A stretch of DNA of 64,000 nt from contig NZ_JNUP01000072.1 in NCBI RefSeq assembly GCF_000758165.1, positions 226,496 through 290,495 on the forward strand, written 5' to 3'. The notes beneath the pieces were generated by a model that worked only from the letters and a program-made list of their open reading frames with translations, searched no databases and was not told the origin of the DNA. Positions 25,195-33,960 of the stretch are shown here, piece after piece. The stretch is from Spirochaeta lutea (GTDB taxonomy: Bacteria > Spirochaetota > Spirochaetia > DSM-27196 > Salinispiraceae). Within the stretch, counting starts at the first letter, position 1, and each line of letters starts with the position of its first letter. Position numbers and translations under genes: made by a program.

Positions 25195-26190
25195 ATGAAA
25201 GCCGTACAGATTCAACAAACCGGCGGGCCCGAGGTACTCCGGTACCTGGACCTACCCGAACCCGAACCGGCCCCGGGCCAGGTGGTGGTTTCCCACCGGG
25301 CCGTGGGGGTTAATTTTATAGATATCTACCACCGCACGGGGCTGTATCCCCGCCAGACCCCCTTCATTCCGGGAATGGAGGCGGCAGGGGTGATCACAGC
25401 CCTGGGCCAGGGAGTACGGGATTTCACCCCGGGGCAGCGGGTGGCGTACACCGGGGTTTTTGGGGCCTATGGTGATTCCAATGCCATACCCGCGGATAAG
25501 GCCGTTCCCCTGCCCGAGGAGGTTGACTTCGACACCGCCGCAGCCCTGATGCTTCAGGGTATGACCGCCCACTACCTGGTCCACGACACCCACCCCGTGG
25601 GTCCGGGCCAAACCATTCTCCTACACGCTGCTGCCGGCGGCGTAGGGCTCTTGGTTATCCAGATGGCCAAGGCCCTGGGCGCCCGGGTTATCGGCACCGT
25701 TTCCACCCCGGAGAAGGCAGCCTTAGCACGGAGCTACGGCGCCGATGAGGTCATCATCTACACCTCCCGGGACTTCACCGAGGCGGTGAATGAGCTCACC
25801 CAGGGCCAGGGAGTGGACGCTGTCTACGATTCGGTTGGCCAGTCTACCTTCCAGGGAAGTCTAGGCTGCCTCAAGCCCAGGGGTATTCTGGTCAGTTTCG
25901 GACAGTCCAGCGGTATAATCCCCCCCTTCGATCCAGCCCAGCTTGGCAGTCACGGATCCCTGTACCTAACCCGCCCATCCCTCTTCCACTACATTGCCGA
26001 CCGCCCGAGCCTGATGAACCGGGCCTCCCAGGTTCTCGACATGGCTGCCACCGGGGCACTGTCGGTTACCATCGGCGCCCGGTATCCCCTGGATCAGGCA
26101 GCCCAGGCGCATCGTGACCTGGAAAACCGGCAGACCGTGGGCAAGGTTCTCTTAATTCCCGAGGAGCAGCAGCCGATTATGGGAGCATGA
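25195..26190 (+). CDS. Zinc-free quinone oxidoreductase, Qor type
   Basis: A 331-aa medium-chain dehydrogenase/reductase of the NADPH:quinone reductase (Qor) group. Visible: GGPEVLRYLDLPEPEPAPGQV, VNFIDIYHRTGLYP, the nucleotide-binding HAAAGGVGLLVIQMAKALGARVIGT and DAVYDSVGQ. No structural-zinc cysteines are present. It reduces quinones with NADPH in the cytoplasm. Its stop overlaps the start of the methyltransferase gene by 4 bp, so the two form an operon. ATG 25195 is chosen from the family N-terminus MKAVQI. Confidence 0.92.
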   Translation: MKAVQIQQTGGPEVLRYLDLPEPEPAPGQVVVSHRAVGVNFIDIYHRTGLYPRQTPFIPGMEAAGVITALGQGVRDFTPGQRVAYTGVFGAYGDSNAIPADKAVPLPEEVDFDTAAALMLQGMTAHYLVHDTHPVGPGQTILLHAAAGGVGLLVIQMAKALGARVIGTVSTPEKAALARSYGADEVIIYTSRDFTEAVNELTQGQGVDAVYDSVGQSTFQGSLGCLKPRGILVSFGQSSGIIPPFDPAQLGSHGSLYLTRPSLFHYIADRPSLMNRASQVLDMAATGALSVTIGARYPLDQAAQAHRDLENRQTVGKVLLIPEEQQPIMGA

Positions 26191-26933
26191 CAAGAATACT
26201 TACCCGGCTGGCCCAGGCCCATCTACGGCGTCAGGACTACTCGGTGGTTCATAATAGCCAGTACCGCAGTGATCTGCCCAACTGGTTTTGGAAACACTGG
26301 CAGGAAGTTGAAGATTGGACTCTTACAAGCCCCGAACGGGGCTTCGGCCTTGCCCAGGCAGTTCAATGGATCGAACAGGCTGGGATACCCGGCGATATCG
26401 TAGAATGCGGGGTCTATAAGGGCGGAAGCGCCATGCTGGCCGCCCGCATCCTGCTCCAGGAAAATCCCCAGAGCCGGCGTCAGTTCTGGCTCTACGACAC
26501 CTTCCAGGGAATGCCCCAGCCCGGTGCCGAGGACCGCACCGCCTACTCCGGCCAAGCCATGGTGGAACGCTGGCAGGAGGGCTGGTGGCAGGCTTCCATC
26601 GACCTCGTATCCCGGGGTATGCGGGAGTCCGGCCTTCCCATGGATCAGGTCCACCTGGTAAAGGGGGATGTTACCCAAACCCTACCCACCACAAAACCGG
26701 AAAGCATCGCCCTGCTCCGCCTGGATACGGATTGGTACGAATCCACAAAAGCGGAGCTGGAAATCCTCTACCCCAGGCTTTCACCCCGGGGAATATTAAT
26801 TATCGACGACTACGGCCATTTTACCGGAGCCCGAAAGGCCGTGGATGAGTACTTCGCCGCCCGGGAAATCTCTCCCATCTTTCACCGCCTGGATTATACC
26901 GGCCGGATGGTAGTGAAACCTGAGGGAGAATAA
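26187..26933 (+). CDS. TylF/MycF-type methyltransferase
   Basis: A 248-aa S-adenosylmethionine-dependent methyltransferase of the macrocin O-methyltransferase family. Motifs: GDIVECGVYKGGSAMLAARIL (SAM-binding), WLYDTFQGMPQP, LLRLDTDWYESTKAELEILYPRLSPRGILIIDDYGHFTGAR. The metal-binding Asp pair (DTDWY, IIDDYGH) is intact. Relatives act on sugars of macrolides or glycans; the substrate here is not deducible. It is translationally coupled to the quinone oxidoreductase. Confidence 0.85.
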   Translation: MTRILTRLAQAHLRRQDYSVVHNSQYRSDLPNWFWKHWQEVEDWTLTSPERGFGLAQAVQWIEQAGIPGDIVECGVYKGGSAMLAARILLQENPQSRRQFWLYDTFQGMPQPGAEDRTAYSGQAMVERWQEGWWQASIDLVSRGMRESGLPMDQVHLVKGDVTQTLPTTKPESIALLRLDTDWYESTKAELEILYPRLSPRGILIIDDYGHFTGARKAVDEYFAAREISPIFHRLDYTGRMVVKPEGE

Positions 26934-27061
26934 CCGGGAATCCCCGGCAGCTCTTGCACCAAAAGCGCACATTTCTGCCCTGCAGGCTTCACGGGGCAGG
27001 CTTCCCTTCCCTCCGATATCCGACGGACCTTAGGGGGGGGGTGTCCTCTAGGAAATCAAGC

Positions 27062-27100
27062 AAAAAAAAGCCGGGTGGCAGACATCGTCTGCACCCGGCT
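27062..27100 (-). terminator. Intrinsic terminator of the TPR gene
   Basis: On the minus strand AGCCGGGT and ACCCGGCT form the stem, with an inner GCAGA/TCTGC pairing, followed by eight T. It lies 23 bp after the TPR-gene stop. Confidence 0.9.
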
Positions 27101-27122
27101 GCCAAGTATCAGGATATCAACC

Positions 27123-27803
27123 CTAAAAATCCATGTCGGTCATGAGGGTTAGTTTGGTTTTTGCTCGCTCGTCCCCGGGATTGAGTTCCAGAACCTTGCG
27201 TAGACAGCGGATGGCATCGGTGTTTTGGTGAAGGCCGTAATAGGCCTGGGCCATCATGTAGTGCACCTCGGAAAACTTGGGGGTTTCGGCAGCCAGTTCC
27301 TGGAGCAGTTCCAGGGCCTCCTGGTAGGCGTGGTGTTTGAGTTTGATCTGGGCAAGGAAGAAGTTTGCGATCATAGACTCCTTGCTGACTTGGCGAAAAG
27401 CGCTGAAGAACTCATCAGCGTTGGAATCTTCCCCGAGAAAAAAGGAGATTAATCCCACAAAGTAGCTGGCCATGGCATGGCTTTGGTTGGGGGAATCGGT
27501 TACCCGGCGGAAGGCTTCCAAGGCTTTCATGAGACGGCCTGCCCGGAAATAGCAAACCCCCAGGCGGTAATAGCCGATTCCCAGGTCCGGATCCAGGTCC
27601 AGGGCGGTTTTGTAGGTATCAATGGCCTCATCCAGTTGGCCGAGACTGTAGTATATCTGACCTAGGTTCAGGAGCACGAAGGTACTCTTGGGGTAGCTGC
27701 TGTGAAGGTTGCGGAAGCTGACCTCTGCCTCTTTCCAGTTTCCTGCCATGTATTCGGTCATGGCCTGGATATATGCAGGGTCTGCCTGATTTAGATGTTT
27801 CAT
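27123..27803 (-). CDS. Tetratricopeptide-repeat protein
   Basis: A 226-aa cytoplasmic protein made of about five to six TPR units (for example TFVLLNLGQIYYSLGQLDEAIDTYKTALDLDPDLGIGYYRLGVCYFRAG and AYYGLHQNTDAIRCLRKVLELNPGD). There is no signal peptide and no enzymatic domain, so it is probably a protein-binding scaffold. It has TAGGAGGAGGACGAC before the ATG and its own terminator. It ends 85 bp upstream of nothing in common with the fumarase gene beyond orientation. Confidence 0.85.
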   Translation of the reverse strand: MKHLNQADPAYIQAMTEYMAGNWKEAEVSFRNLHSSYPKSTFVLLNLGQIYYSLGQLDEAIDTYKTALDLDPDLGIGYYRLGVCYFRAGRLMKALEAFRRVTDSPNQSHAMASYFVGLISFFLGEDSNADEFFSAFRQVSKESMIANFFLAQIKLKHHAYQEALELLQELAAETPKFSEVHYMMAQAYYGLHQNTDAIRCLRKVLELNPGDERAKTKLTLMTDMDF

Positions 27804-27861
27804 GTCGTCCTCCTCCTAAATAGAGTAATACCCCCGGGCTTGGGGCTCAACAGTTTTTTTC

Positions 27862-27885
27862 CCGGCGCCCGGTTCGGGGCGCCGG
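27862..27885 (-). other. GC-rich hairpin after fumarase gene
   Basis: CCGGCGCCC and GGGCGCCGG form a perfect 9-bp stem with a 6-nt loop just after the fumC stop. On the minus strand it is followed by A, not T, so it is a 3' stabilising or weak termination structure at most. Confidence 0.4.
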
Positions 27886-27888
27886 TGA

Positions 27889-29295
27889 TTATATCATGCT
27901 CCGGGGATCTAAAATCTCGTCTAGCTCTTCGGGGGCAAGGATCGCCTCCTCCTCCAGGATATCCCGGATCTTCCGGTGTTCCCGGTATGCCCGGTATGCC
28001 AGGGCTGAGGCCTTGTCGTAGCCTATCCTTGTTGCCAGGGGGGTTACCAGGGCGAGACTCCAGCTGATCCAGTCTTCGCAGCGTTGGGCATCCGCTTCCA
28101 GGCCGTCGATGGCTTTTTCCGCCAGGGTGGTGCAGGTATTCGTCAGCACTTCCATGCTGGTCAAGGTTTCGTGGGCAATCAAGGGATTCATCATATTCAG
28201 CTGCAGGGGGGAGTTCTGGCCCGCAATGGTCACCGATACCGCTTTACCGCAGACAAATGCAGCAGCCTGGATGACCATTTCGGGGATTACGGGATTCACC
28301 TTGCCGGGCATGATGGAACTTCCGGGCTGCAAACTGGGCAGTACAATCTCGCCCAGGGCTCCCCGGGGACCCGAAGCAAGCAGACGCAGGTCGTTGGCAA
28401 TCTTCATAAGGCTGGTTGCCAGGGTATTCAATGCCCCCATGAGCTCCACCTGGGCGTCCCGGGCGGCGATGCCCTCGAACTTGTTGGCTGCGGGGCGGAA
28501 GGGAATGCCGGTCTCCCGGCCTATGCCCTCCACTGCCAGGCGGGGAAAGTCGGGATGGCAGTTCAGCCCTGTTCCGATGGCCGTGCCGCCCAGGGGCAGG
28601 TCTTCCAGGTTGTACAGGCAGTTTTGTATGCGGCCGATGTTTTTATCGATCTGTACTGCGAAGGCGGCGAATTCCTGGCCCAGGGTCATAGGCACTGCAT
28701 CCTGGAGATGGGTTCTGCCCAGCTTAACCACCTTGGCAAGTTCATCGGCCTTGCGGTCGAGGCTCAGATAGAGGGTTTTCAATGCGGAAAGCAGATCCTC
28801 CGCCGCCAGTCTGTCGGCGATATGCACCGCCGAGGGAAATACGTCGTTGGAACTCTGGCCTCGGTTTACAATGTCGTTGGGATGTACCGGTGTTTTGCTG
28901 CCCAGGGCCTGTCCCAGACTCCGGTTCGCCAGGTTCGCAATAACCTCGTTGGTATTCATATTCGAGCTGGTGCCCGACCCGGTCTGAAAGATATCCAGGG
29001 GAAAATGTTCATCCAGGCTTCCTGCAATCACCTGGTCGGCCGCCTCCTGAACCGCCTGAGCCAGATCGTCGGGAACGAGCCCTAGGACCGAATTCGCGGC
29101 GGCGGCATGCTTTTTAATGAGGCCAAGGGCCTTTATCATGGTCCGGGGAAGGCGGTAGGGACTGATCTGGAAGTTCTCTACCGCACGCTGAGTCTGGGCT
29201 CCGTAGTAGGCCCAGCCGGGAACCGATACCTGGCCCATGGTGTCCTGTTCCTGACGCAGGGCCTCGTCTGATGGTTGCTTGCTTTTATCTGTCAT
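27889..29295 (-). CDS. fumC: Fumarase class II
   Basis: A 468-aa iron-independent fumarate hydratase interconverting fumarate and malate. Motifs: TGSGTSSNMNTNEVIANLA, GQSSNDVFPSAVHIA, GRTHLQDAVPMTLGQEF and the signature GSSIMPGKVNPV. The length is standard. It lies beside two malate-dehydrogenase-family genes on the other strand, grouping malate metabolism. GGAGGAGCATCC precedes the ATG at 29295. Confidence 0.95.
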   Translation of the reverse strand: MTDKSKQPSDEALRQEQDTMGQVSVPGWAYYGAQTQRAVENFQISPYRLPRTMIKALGLIKKHAAAANSVLGLVPDDLAQAVQEAADQVIAGSLDEHFPLDIFQTGSGTSSNMNTNEVIANLANRSLGQALGSKTPVHPNDIVNRGQSSNDVFPSAVHIADRLAAEDLLSALKTLYLSLDRKADELAKVVKLGRTHLQDAVPMTLGQEFAAFAVQIDKNIGRIQNCLYNLEDLPLGGTAIGTGLNCHPDFPRLAVEGIGRETGIPFRPAANKFEGIAARDAQVELMGALNTLATSLMKIANDLRLLASGPRGALGEIVLPSLQPGSSIMPGKVNPVIPEMVIQAAAFVCGKAVSVTIAGQNSPLQLNMMNPLIAHETLTSMEVLTNTCTTLAEKAIDGLEADAQRCEDWISWSLALVTPLATRIGYDKASALAYRAYREHRKIRDILEEEAILAPEELDEILDPRSMI

Positions 29296-29664
29296 GGATG
29301 CTCCTCCCAGGGATGTATTCTACTGCATAAGTCTGTCCTAGAGCCATGCTGAAAACCGGGGCCTCCCTACAACCGGGACGGCAGATCCCAGGCTCGTGGA
29401 TGGCCATGTGCGTCTGGACCGTCCGGAATGCCGGGATGGCAGCGCCTGACCCAACCATGGATCGCCATGTGCGCCAGAGCCTTCTTTAACCCCGGGGCTG
29501 CTCCCAAAAAAATACCTGACAATTATGCTATGTAATACTAAGATAGTAGCACAGGGTTCCGGAGATTAGAAACAGGAACTGTAAAAAACCCGCGGTTCAT
29601 CCCGGGAGTCTGTAGCGGAGGGTGCATTGCAGGGCAGTGTGCTCAAGGAAGGAGCTTGTAAACT
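29296..29664. other. Gene-free gap between fumC and the malate dehydrogenase pair
   Basis: It holds a 16-nt direct repeat TGGAT(g/c)GCCATGTGCG at 29397-29412 and 29458-29473 (one mismatch, 61-bp period), and the plus-strand promoter at 29516-29544. The 120-nt leader that follows has no clear hairpin-terminator. No reading frame is supported. Confidence 0.6.
29516..29544 (+). promoter_or_regulatory. Promoter of the malate dehydrogenase pair
   Basis: CTGACA (29516-29521), exactly 17 nt, TAAGAT (29539-29544). The start codon of the first gene is 120 nt further, with AAGGAAGGAGC as ribosome-binding site. Confidence 0.6.
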
Positions 29665-30573
29665 ATGGCACGTATCGGAATTATCGGCAGCGGCAACGTG
29701 GGGACCAACACCGCATTTTTCGCCGCGGAAAAGGGCGTAGGGGATGTGTACCTCTACGACATTCAAGAGGGTCTGGCCAAGGGCAAGAGCCTGGACATGA
29801 TGGAGGCAGCGCCCATTCGAAAGTACCGCACCAGGGTGCAGGCGGCGGAATCCCTTGCCCAGATTCATGACGCGGACATCGTGGTAGTGGCCGCCGGATC
29901 GGTCCGCACCCCGGGGATGAGCCGGGAGGATCTCTTCGAAACCAACCTGCCCACCATATCGGAACTGGCTCTGGAACTGCGCCATGCCCCCGGGGTGGTA
30001 ATCCTAGCCACGGAACCCGTGGATCTGCTTCTACCCGAATTCGTCCGGATATCGTGCCTGAGCCCCCTGAGGGTTCTGGGACTGGGAGGAATTCTCCACT
30101 CCACCCGGCTGCGGTACCTGCTCAGCCGGGAACTGGGGGTTGCAGCTGAGGATGTGGTTGCCCAGGTAATAGGCCGGGATAGCCGGACCATGATTCCCCT
30201 CTACAGCCACTGTTCGGTGGGGGGCATTCCCGTGGAGCTGCTGCTAAGCAAAGATCAACTGGAGAAGATAACCGAGGAACTCCGGGACGCCGGAGACCAT
30301 ATCGTAGAGCTTGCCCAGCGGTCCAGCGCCTACTATGCGCCGTCCGCAGCGGCGGCGGACCTCTGCGAGGCAATCATTAAAAACACCGGAGCCATCCACT
30401 CCCTGAGCCACCTGTTCCAGGGGGCCTTCGATATCTCCGGTGTTGCCATGAGCCTGCCTTGCAGGATCGGCCGGAACGGCATAGAGCAGATCATGGCTCC
30501 TCGGTTGAGCCCCGACCACGAGAAACAGATTACCCAATCTGCCGCCGAGCTACAGAGTCTGGCAAAGCGGTAG
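29665..30573 (+). CDS. Malate/lactate dehydrogenase paralogue lacking catalytic residues
   Basis: A 302-aa protein with the full LDH/MDH fold: Rossmann start IGIIGSGNVGTNTAFFA, substrate-loop arginines R81 and R87 (GSVRTPGMSR) and R148. However, the proton-relay Asp is H145 (ILHSTR instead of VLDSTR), the catalytic His is D172 (GRDSRTM instead of GGHGDTM), and the NP motif is EP (E117). Without the Asp-His pair it should not catalyse hydride transfer. It is 17 bp upstream of an intact malate dehydrogenase gene and under one promoter, so it may be a regulatory or structural partner, or have a new activity. The reading frame is clean and conserved outside the active site. Confidence 0.85.
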   Translation: MARIGIIGSGNVGTNTAFFAAEKGVGDVYLYDIQEGLAKGKSLDMMEAAPIRKYRTRVQAAESLAQIHDADIVVVAAGSVRTPGMSREDLFETNLPTISELALELRHAPGVVILATEPVDLLLPEFVRISCLSPLRVLGLGGILHSTRLRYLLSRELGVAAEDVVAQVIGRDSRTMIPLYSHCSVGGIPVELLLSKDQLEKITEELRDAGDHIVELAQRSSAYYAPSAAAADLCEAIIKNTGAIHSLSHLFQGAFDISGVAMSLPCRIGRNGIEQIMAPRLSPDHEKQITQSAAELQSLAKR

Positions 30574-30590
30574 TCACGAAAGGAACAATA

Positions 30591-31520
30591 ATGAGTAAGG
30601 TTGCAATAATTGGAGCTGGAAACGTGGGGGCCACCGCGGCCTACTGTGTGGCTGAGCAGAACGTGGCAGATATCGTTATGGTGGATGTGATCCAGGGATT
30701 TCCCCAGTCCAAGGCCATCGACTTTCTCCATGCCTCGCCCCTCCGGGGTTATCGGGTGCGGATTGCAGGGGCTAATGAATACGAGGCCATTAAGGATGCT
30801 AAGGTGGTGATTCACACGGCGGGAATTCCCCGAAAGCCCGGGATGGACCGCATGGATCTGCTGAAAACCAACGTAAACATAGCCCGGGAAGCCGCCCGGA
30901 ACATTGCCAAGTATGCTCCTGAAGCGGTGGTGATTGCCGTGGCAAACCCCCTGGACATAATCGCAGCGGTCTGCCTGCGGGAGACGGGTTTCCCCAAGGA
31001 ACGCATAGCCGGTATGGCCGGGGTTCTGGACTCCACCCGGTTTCGGTACTTCATAGCCGAGCGGCTGAACGTCCAGCCCCAGGATGTCCAAGCAATGGTC
31101 CTGGGAGGCCACGGGGATACCATGGTTCCCCTAAGCCGGTACGCCTCTGTGGGAGGCTTTCCCATCGGCGATCTCCTGGATGAGAAGACGATCACCGAAC
31201 TCTCAGACCGGACCCGGACAGGGGGCGGCGAGATCGTCAGTTACCTGAAAAAGGGAAGCGCCTACTACGCCCCGGGTGCCAGTGCAGCCAAGATGGCCGA
31301 AGCGGTCCTGAAGGATGAAAAGCGGATTCTCCCGGCCAGTGCCTATCTGGAGGGGGAATACGGGTACCACGGGATCTTCCTGGGAGTACCGGTTCTTCTT
31401 GGCCGGGGGGGTATCGAACGCATCTACGAACTGGAACTGACCCCCGAGGAAAAATCCGCCCTGGATAACAGCGCCAAGGCTGTAGAGGGGGGCGTGGAAC
31501 TGCTGAACAGCCTGGGTTAG
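30591..31520 (+). CDS. mdh: Malate dehydrogenase
   Basis: A 309-aa NAD-dependent malate dehydrogenase of the LDH-like (MDH type 3) group. All key residues are present: R81 and R87 (GIPRKPGMDR), N119 (VANPLD), D147 and R150 (VLDSTR) and the catalytic H174 (GGHGDTMVPL). R81 with the PRKPGM loop points to malate rather than lactate. It works with fumarase next door and isocitrate dehydrogenase elsewhere in the window in a partial citric acid cycle. AAGGAACAATA precedes the ATG. Its end overlaps the convergent ACT gene by 4 bp. Confidence 0.95.
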   Translation: MSKVAIIGAGNVGATAAYCVAEQNVADIVMVDVIQGFPQSKAIDFLHASPLRGYRVRIAGANEYEAIKDAKVVIHTAGIPRKPGMDRMDLLKTNVNIAREAARNIAKYAPEAVVIAVANPLDIIAAVCLRETGFPKERIAGMAGVLDSTRFRYFIAERLNVQPQDVQAMVLGGHGDTMVPLSRYASVGGFPIGDLLDEKTITELSDRTRTGGGEIVSYLKKGSAYYAPGASAAKMAEAVLKDEKRILPASAYLEGEYGYHGIFLGVPVLLGRGGIERIYELELTPEEKSALDNSAKAVEGGVELLNSLG

Positions 31521-32095
31521 GGCTCGTCCCCCCGGGACAACGCCCCCAGAGTTTCCAACGCCTCCTGAGCCTGACCGGCGGGCACGAAAATGTGGTCGTG
31601 GTAGAAGGCCGCTACCACATTCGCGCTGATTCCCCGGCGCGCCAAAGCGCCGGACACTGCAGCCGTCAGCCCGACGGCATTCAGGCTTGAGTGCACCTCC
31701 AGGGTAATCGCCCTGAACAACTCATGGTTTACCGGGGTCGCCGGGTTTACCGGGTTTTCCCGTGCCGGCAGCCCGGCCGGCTCCCGCTGCTCCGAAGCTG
31801 CCGACCCGTCCGGCCCGGGTACTTCCCCGGGTTGTTGGGCTGCCGCCCTCCTAGCTTGTCCTTCAGGCGGCTCCGGTACCGCCGGCAGAGACAGAAGTCC
31901 TGCAGCCCAGGCGTTCCGGGCGGTTTCGGCCTCAAGGATCAGCGTCAGGCCTTCAGACTCTTGGAAACTTGCCAGGGGCGACAGGCTGCTGTAATCCCCG
32001 TATTGCCCCGGTAGCGAGACAAACACATAGTCCCGGGGGCTGAGCACCGGGGACATTCCCTGTAACAGCGCTGTAAGTTCCGTTTCTCCGGACAT
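31517..32095 (-). CDS. ACT-domain protein with a low-complexity insert
   Basis: A 192-aa protein made of two ACT-like domains. Residues about 5-68 resemble the ACT_3 domain (MSPVLSPRDYVFVSLPG, LASFQESEGLTLILEAETA), and about 125-188 the ACT_7 domain (LEVHSSLNAVGLTAAVSGALARRGISANVVAAFYHDHIFVP). Family members are about 130 aa; here about 50 residues rich in Pro, Ala, Gly, Gln and Glu (EPPEGQARRAAAQQPGEVPG and on) separate the halves. The family probably binds an amino acid; its role is unknown. AAAGGGGG precedes the ATG. Confidence 0.85.
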   Translation of the reverse strand: MSGETELTALLQGMSPVLSPRDYVFVSLPGQYGDYSSLSPLASFQESEGLTLILEAETARNAWAAGLLSLPAVPEPPEGQARRAAAQQPGEVPGPDGSAASEQREPAGLPARENPVNPATPVNHELFRAITLEVHSSLNAVGLTAAVSGALARRGISANVVAAFYHDHIFVPAGQAQEALETLGALSRGDEP

Positions 32096-32384
32096 GCGAA
32101 TCCCCCTTTACAAAGCCAAGAACGGTTACCCGACTCCGGCATTCTACGATATTCCCCGGTGATACACCTCCTCCCAGCTATGCACAATGGAGCTGGGGCT
32201 CATGCGGTACCAGATCCCGGTTATTGCCCCCTTCTGCAGGGATTTATTGATGGTAAAGCCGTGAAATCGGCAGGGTACCCCGGCCCGGCGGGGCCGGAGC
32301 CATCCCGCAGTACCTCCCTGGCCGGGACAGCCTCCCCTTTCCCCTCACCCTGCAGAGCCTCGGGGCCCTCCGGGAAGGTCTCGC

Positions 32385-33188
32385 TCATCCCCCGGCTCCT
32401 GGTTCAACCCCGCCGTTACTGTACAGCACCTGGCCGTTGATCCAACAGCCCCGGTCTGAACAAAGAAATTCTACCAGATTAGCGCAATCCTGGGGGGTAC
32501 CGATGCGGTTTAAGAATGTGTTACGGCGGATTTGCTGCTCCAAGGCCGGGGTCATCCAGCCGGTATCGGTTGCGCCGGGGTTGATGACATTAGCAGTAAT
32601 GCCCCTGCTCCGGTTTTCTTGGGCAGCAGCTAAGACGATCCGGTCCATGGCTCCCTTACTCGCACCGTAGGGCATATTTCCGGCGGTATGGTCGCTGGTA
32701 ATAGCCACGATCCGCCCGGTACCGAATGTCCCCGCAAAGAGCCGGGAAAATTCCCTAATCAGCAACCACGTCGCCCGGGTGTTCACCCGGAAGTGGCGCT
32801 CGAAACTCTCCAGACTGGTGTCCTGAATAGTGCTGTCCACAGAGTAACAGTGAGACATTACCAAGGCACTCAGGGGCCCAAGATTATCCCGGACCTCCCG
32901 GATTACCCGCCTCGGCTCTTCGGGATCAGCCAGGTCCGCGGGCTGAGAACATACCGCTGCCCCGTAGCCCTTCAACTCCTGGATGAGATCCTCCACATCC
33001 TCGGGGCGGCTGCCCCAGGGCATCTGCTCATCATAATCCCGGTAATAGGTAAACCCGATGTTCCACCCTGCCCGGGCGAGGGTCCGGGCCAGGGCGTAGC
33101 CGATGCCGATCTTCCGGCTGACACCGGTAATAAGGACTGCGGGTTTATTACCGGAGCGACTTGTTTTTCCGGTGGTGATTTGCTGCAT
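32385..33188 (-). CDS. Short-chain dehydrogenase/reductase
   Basis: A 267-aa classical SDR resembling 3-oxoacyl-ACP reductases. The cofactor motif is LITGVSRKIGIGYALA (slightly atypical, K-I-G in place of R-G-I-G). Active-site residues are all present: N in VNTRAT, S in ITSDHTAG, Y and K in YGASKGAMD. The substrate is unknown. A 289-bp gap (32096-32384) separates it from the ACT gene and shows nothing recognisable. AAAGGAGCTGACC precedes the ATG. Confidence 0.88.
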   Translation of the reverse strand: MQQITTGKTSRSGNKPAVLITGVSRKIGIGYALARTLARAGWNIGFTYYRDYDEQMPWGSRPEDVEDLIQELKGYGAAVCSQPADLADPEEPRRVIREVRDNLGPLSALVMSHCYSVDSTIQDTSLESFERHFRVNTRATWLLIREFSRLFAGTFGTGRIVAITSDHTAGNMPYGASKGAMDRIVLAAAQENRSRGITANVINPGATDTGWMTPALEQQIRRNTFLNRIGTPQDCANLVEFLCSDRGCWINGQVLYSNGGVEPGAGG

Positions 33189-33227
33189 GGTCAGCTCCTT
33201 TGAGGGGTCATTCCCGGGAAATGATGA

Positions 33228-33731
33228 CTACACCCCGCCCAATCTCCGGTAGAGTTCCCGGGCGGTGGTATGGTGATTCTGCCACCTGGTGTAAACAAAA
33301 TCCGCCCAGGCAATGAGCCGGGTCTCATACTCCCCGGGGTCTTCGCAGGAAAGCAGGGTAGCGCAGTTCAGACCCGATAGGGTCTCCGGGGGATCCAACC
33401 AGGTAAACTCGGATTTAAACCGTGCCGCCAGCTGCTTTACCCGGGAGAGCTTGGCGGCCGGCACCCCCTCCTCAAAATATGCGTAGAGGCTGGTTAGGTG
33501 AATGACCGCCGAGCGGATGGTCTGATCCGAGGGTTCGCCGGGATGCTGGAGGGCGTAGGCATCTACGGTCAGGTCGTGAAGCCGGAAGAACCGGAAGTCC
33601 TCGTATTCCCGGGCCAACACATCCCCGTAGACCTTCCAACATCCCGGAGTCGAAACCAGATAGCGGTGGGTCGGTCCCTGGATTACATCGCTTTGCAGCC
33701 CGCAGAACGGACAGGTTTGTGTGGGTGTCAT
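33228..33731 (-). CDS. DUF5946 family protein
   Basis: A 167-aa protein of the DUF5946 type. It starts with a zinc-knuckle CPFCG and the family segment GPTHRYLVSTPGCWKVYGDVLAREY, followed by LHDLTVDAYALQHPG. The function is unknown; only one half of a zinc site is visible, so metal binding is not certain. A second, shorter member of the family is at 53598. GGAGGAGCT precedes the ATG. Confidence 0.8.
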   Translation of the reverse strand: MTPTQTCPFCGLQSDVIQGPTHRYLVSTPGCWKVYGDVLAREYEDFRFFRLHDLTVDAYALQHPGEPSDQTIRSAVIHLTSLYAYFEEGVPAAKLSRVKQLAARFKSEFTWLDPPETLSGLNCATLLSCEDPGEYETRLIAWADFVYTRWQNHHTTARELYRRLGGV

Positions 33732-33887
33732 AGCTCCTCCGTAAATCGGGTATGGAGAATGTAACTATCCAGTCGGGCATTAACATTCCCGGCCCGGTCC
33801 CTAGGACCTCTCCCTGAGACCGTCACAGGATAGAATCCTAGGCGCAGTATAAACCGTGAGTAACCAATCTGCGAGTGAATCAAGAAA

Positions 33888-33920
33888 TTTTACGTTAAAC
33901 ATAATGTTTTTATCGTAAAA
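33888..33920. promoter_or_regulatory. Nested palindromes before the DUF2975 operon
   Basis: Outer arms TTTTACG (33888-33894) and CGTAAAA (33914-33920) enclose AAACATAATGTTT (33897-33909), itself a perfect palindrome. They sit just before TATAGT (33935-33940), the likely -10 box. The small HTH protein encoded in the operon is a plausible autoregulator. Confidence 0.5.
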
Positions 33921-33960
33921 CATAAAAATTTTTGTATAGTGATACAGTAAGGAGTTTCAG

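Noticed and set aside
28084-29085. A 333-codon plus-strand open frame
   Set aside because: Antisense to fumC, with no recognisable domain; fumC is certain.
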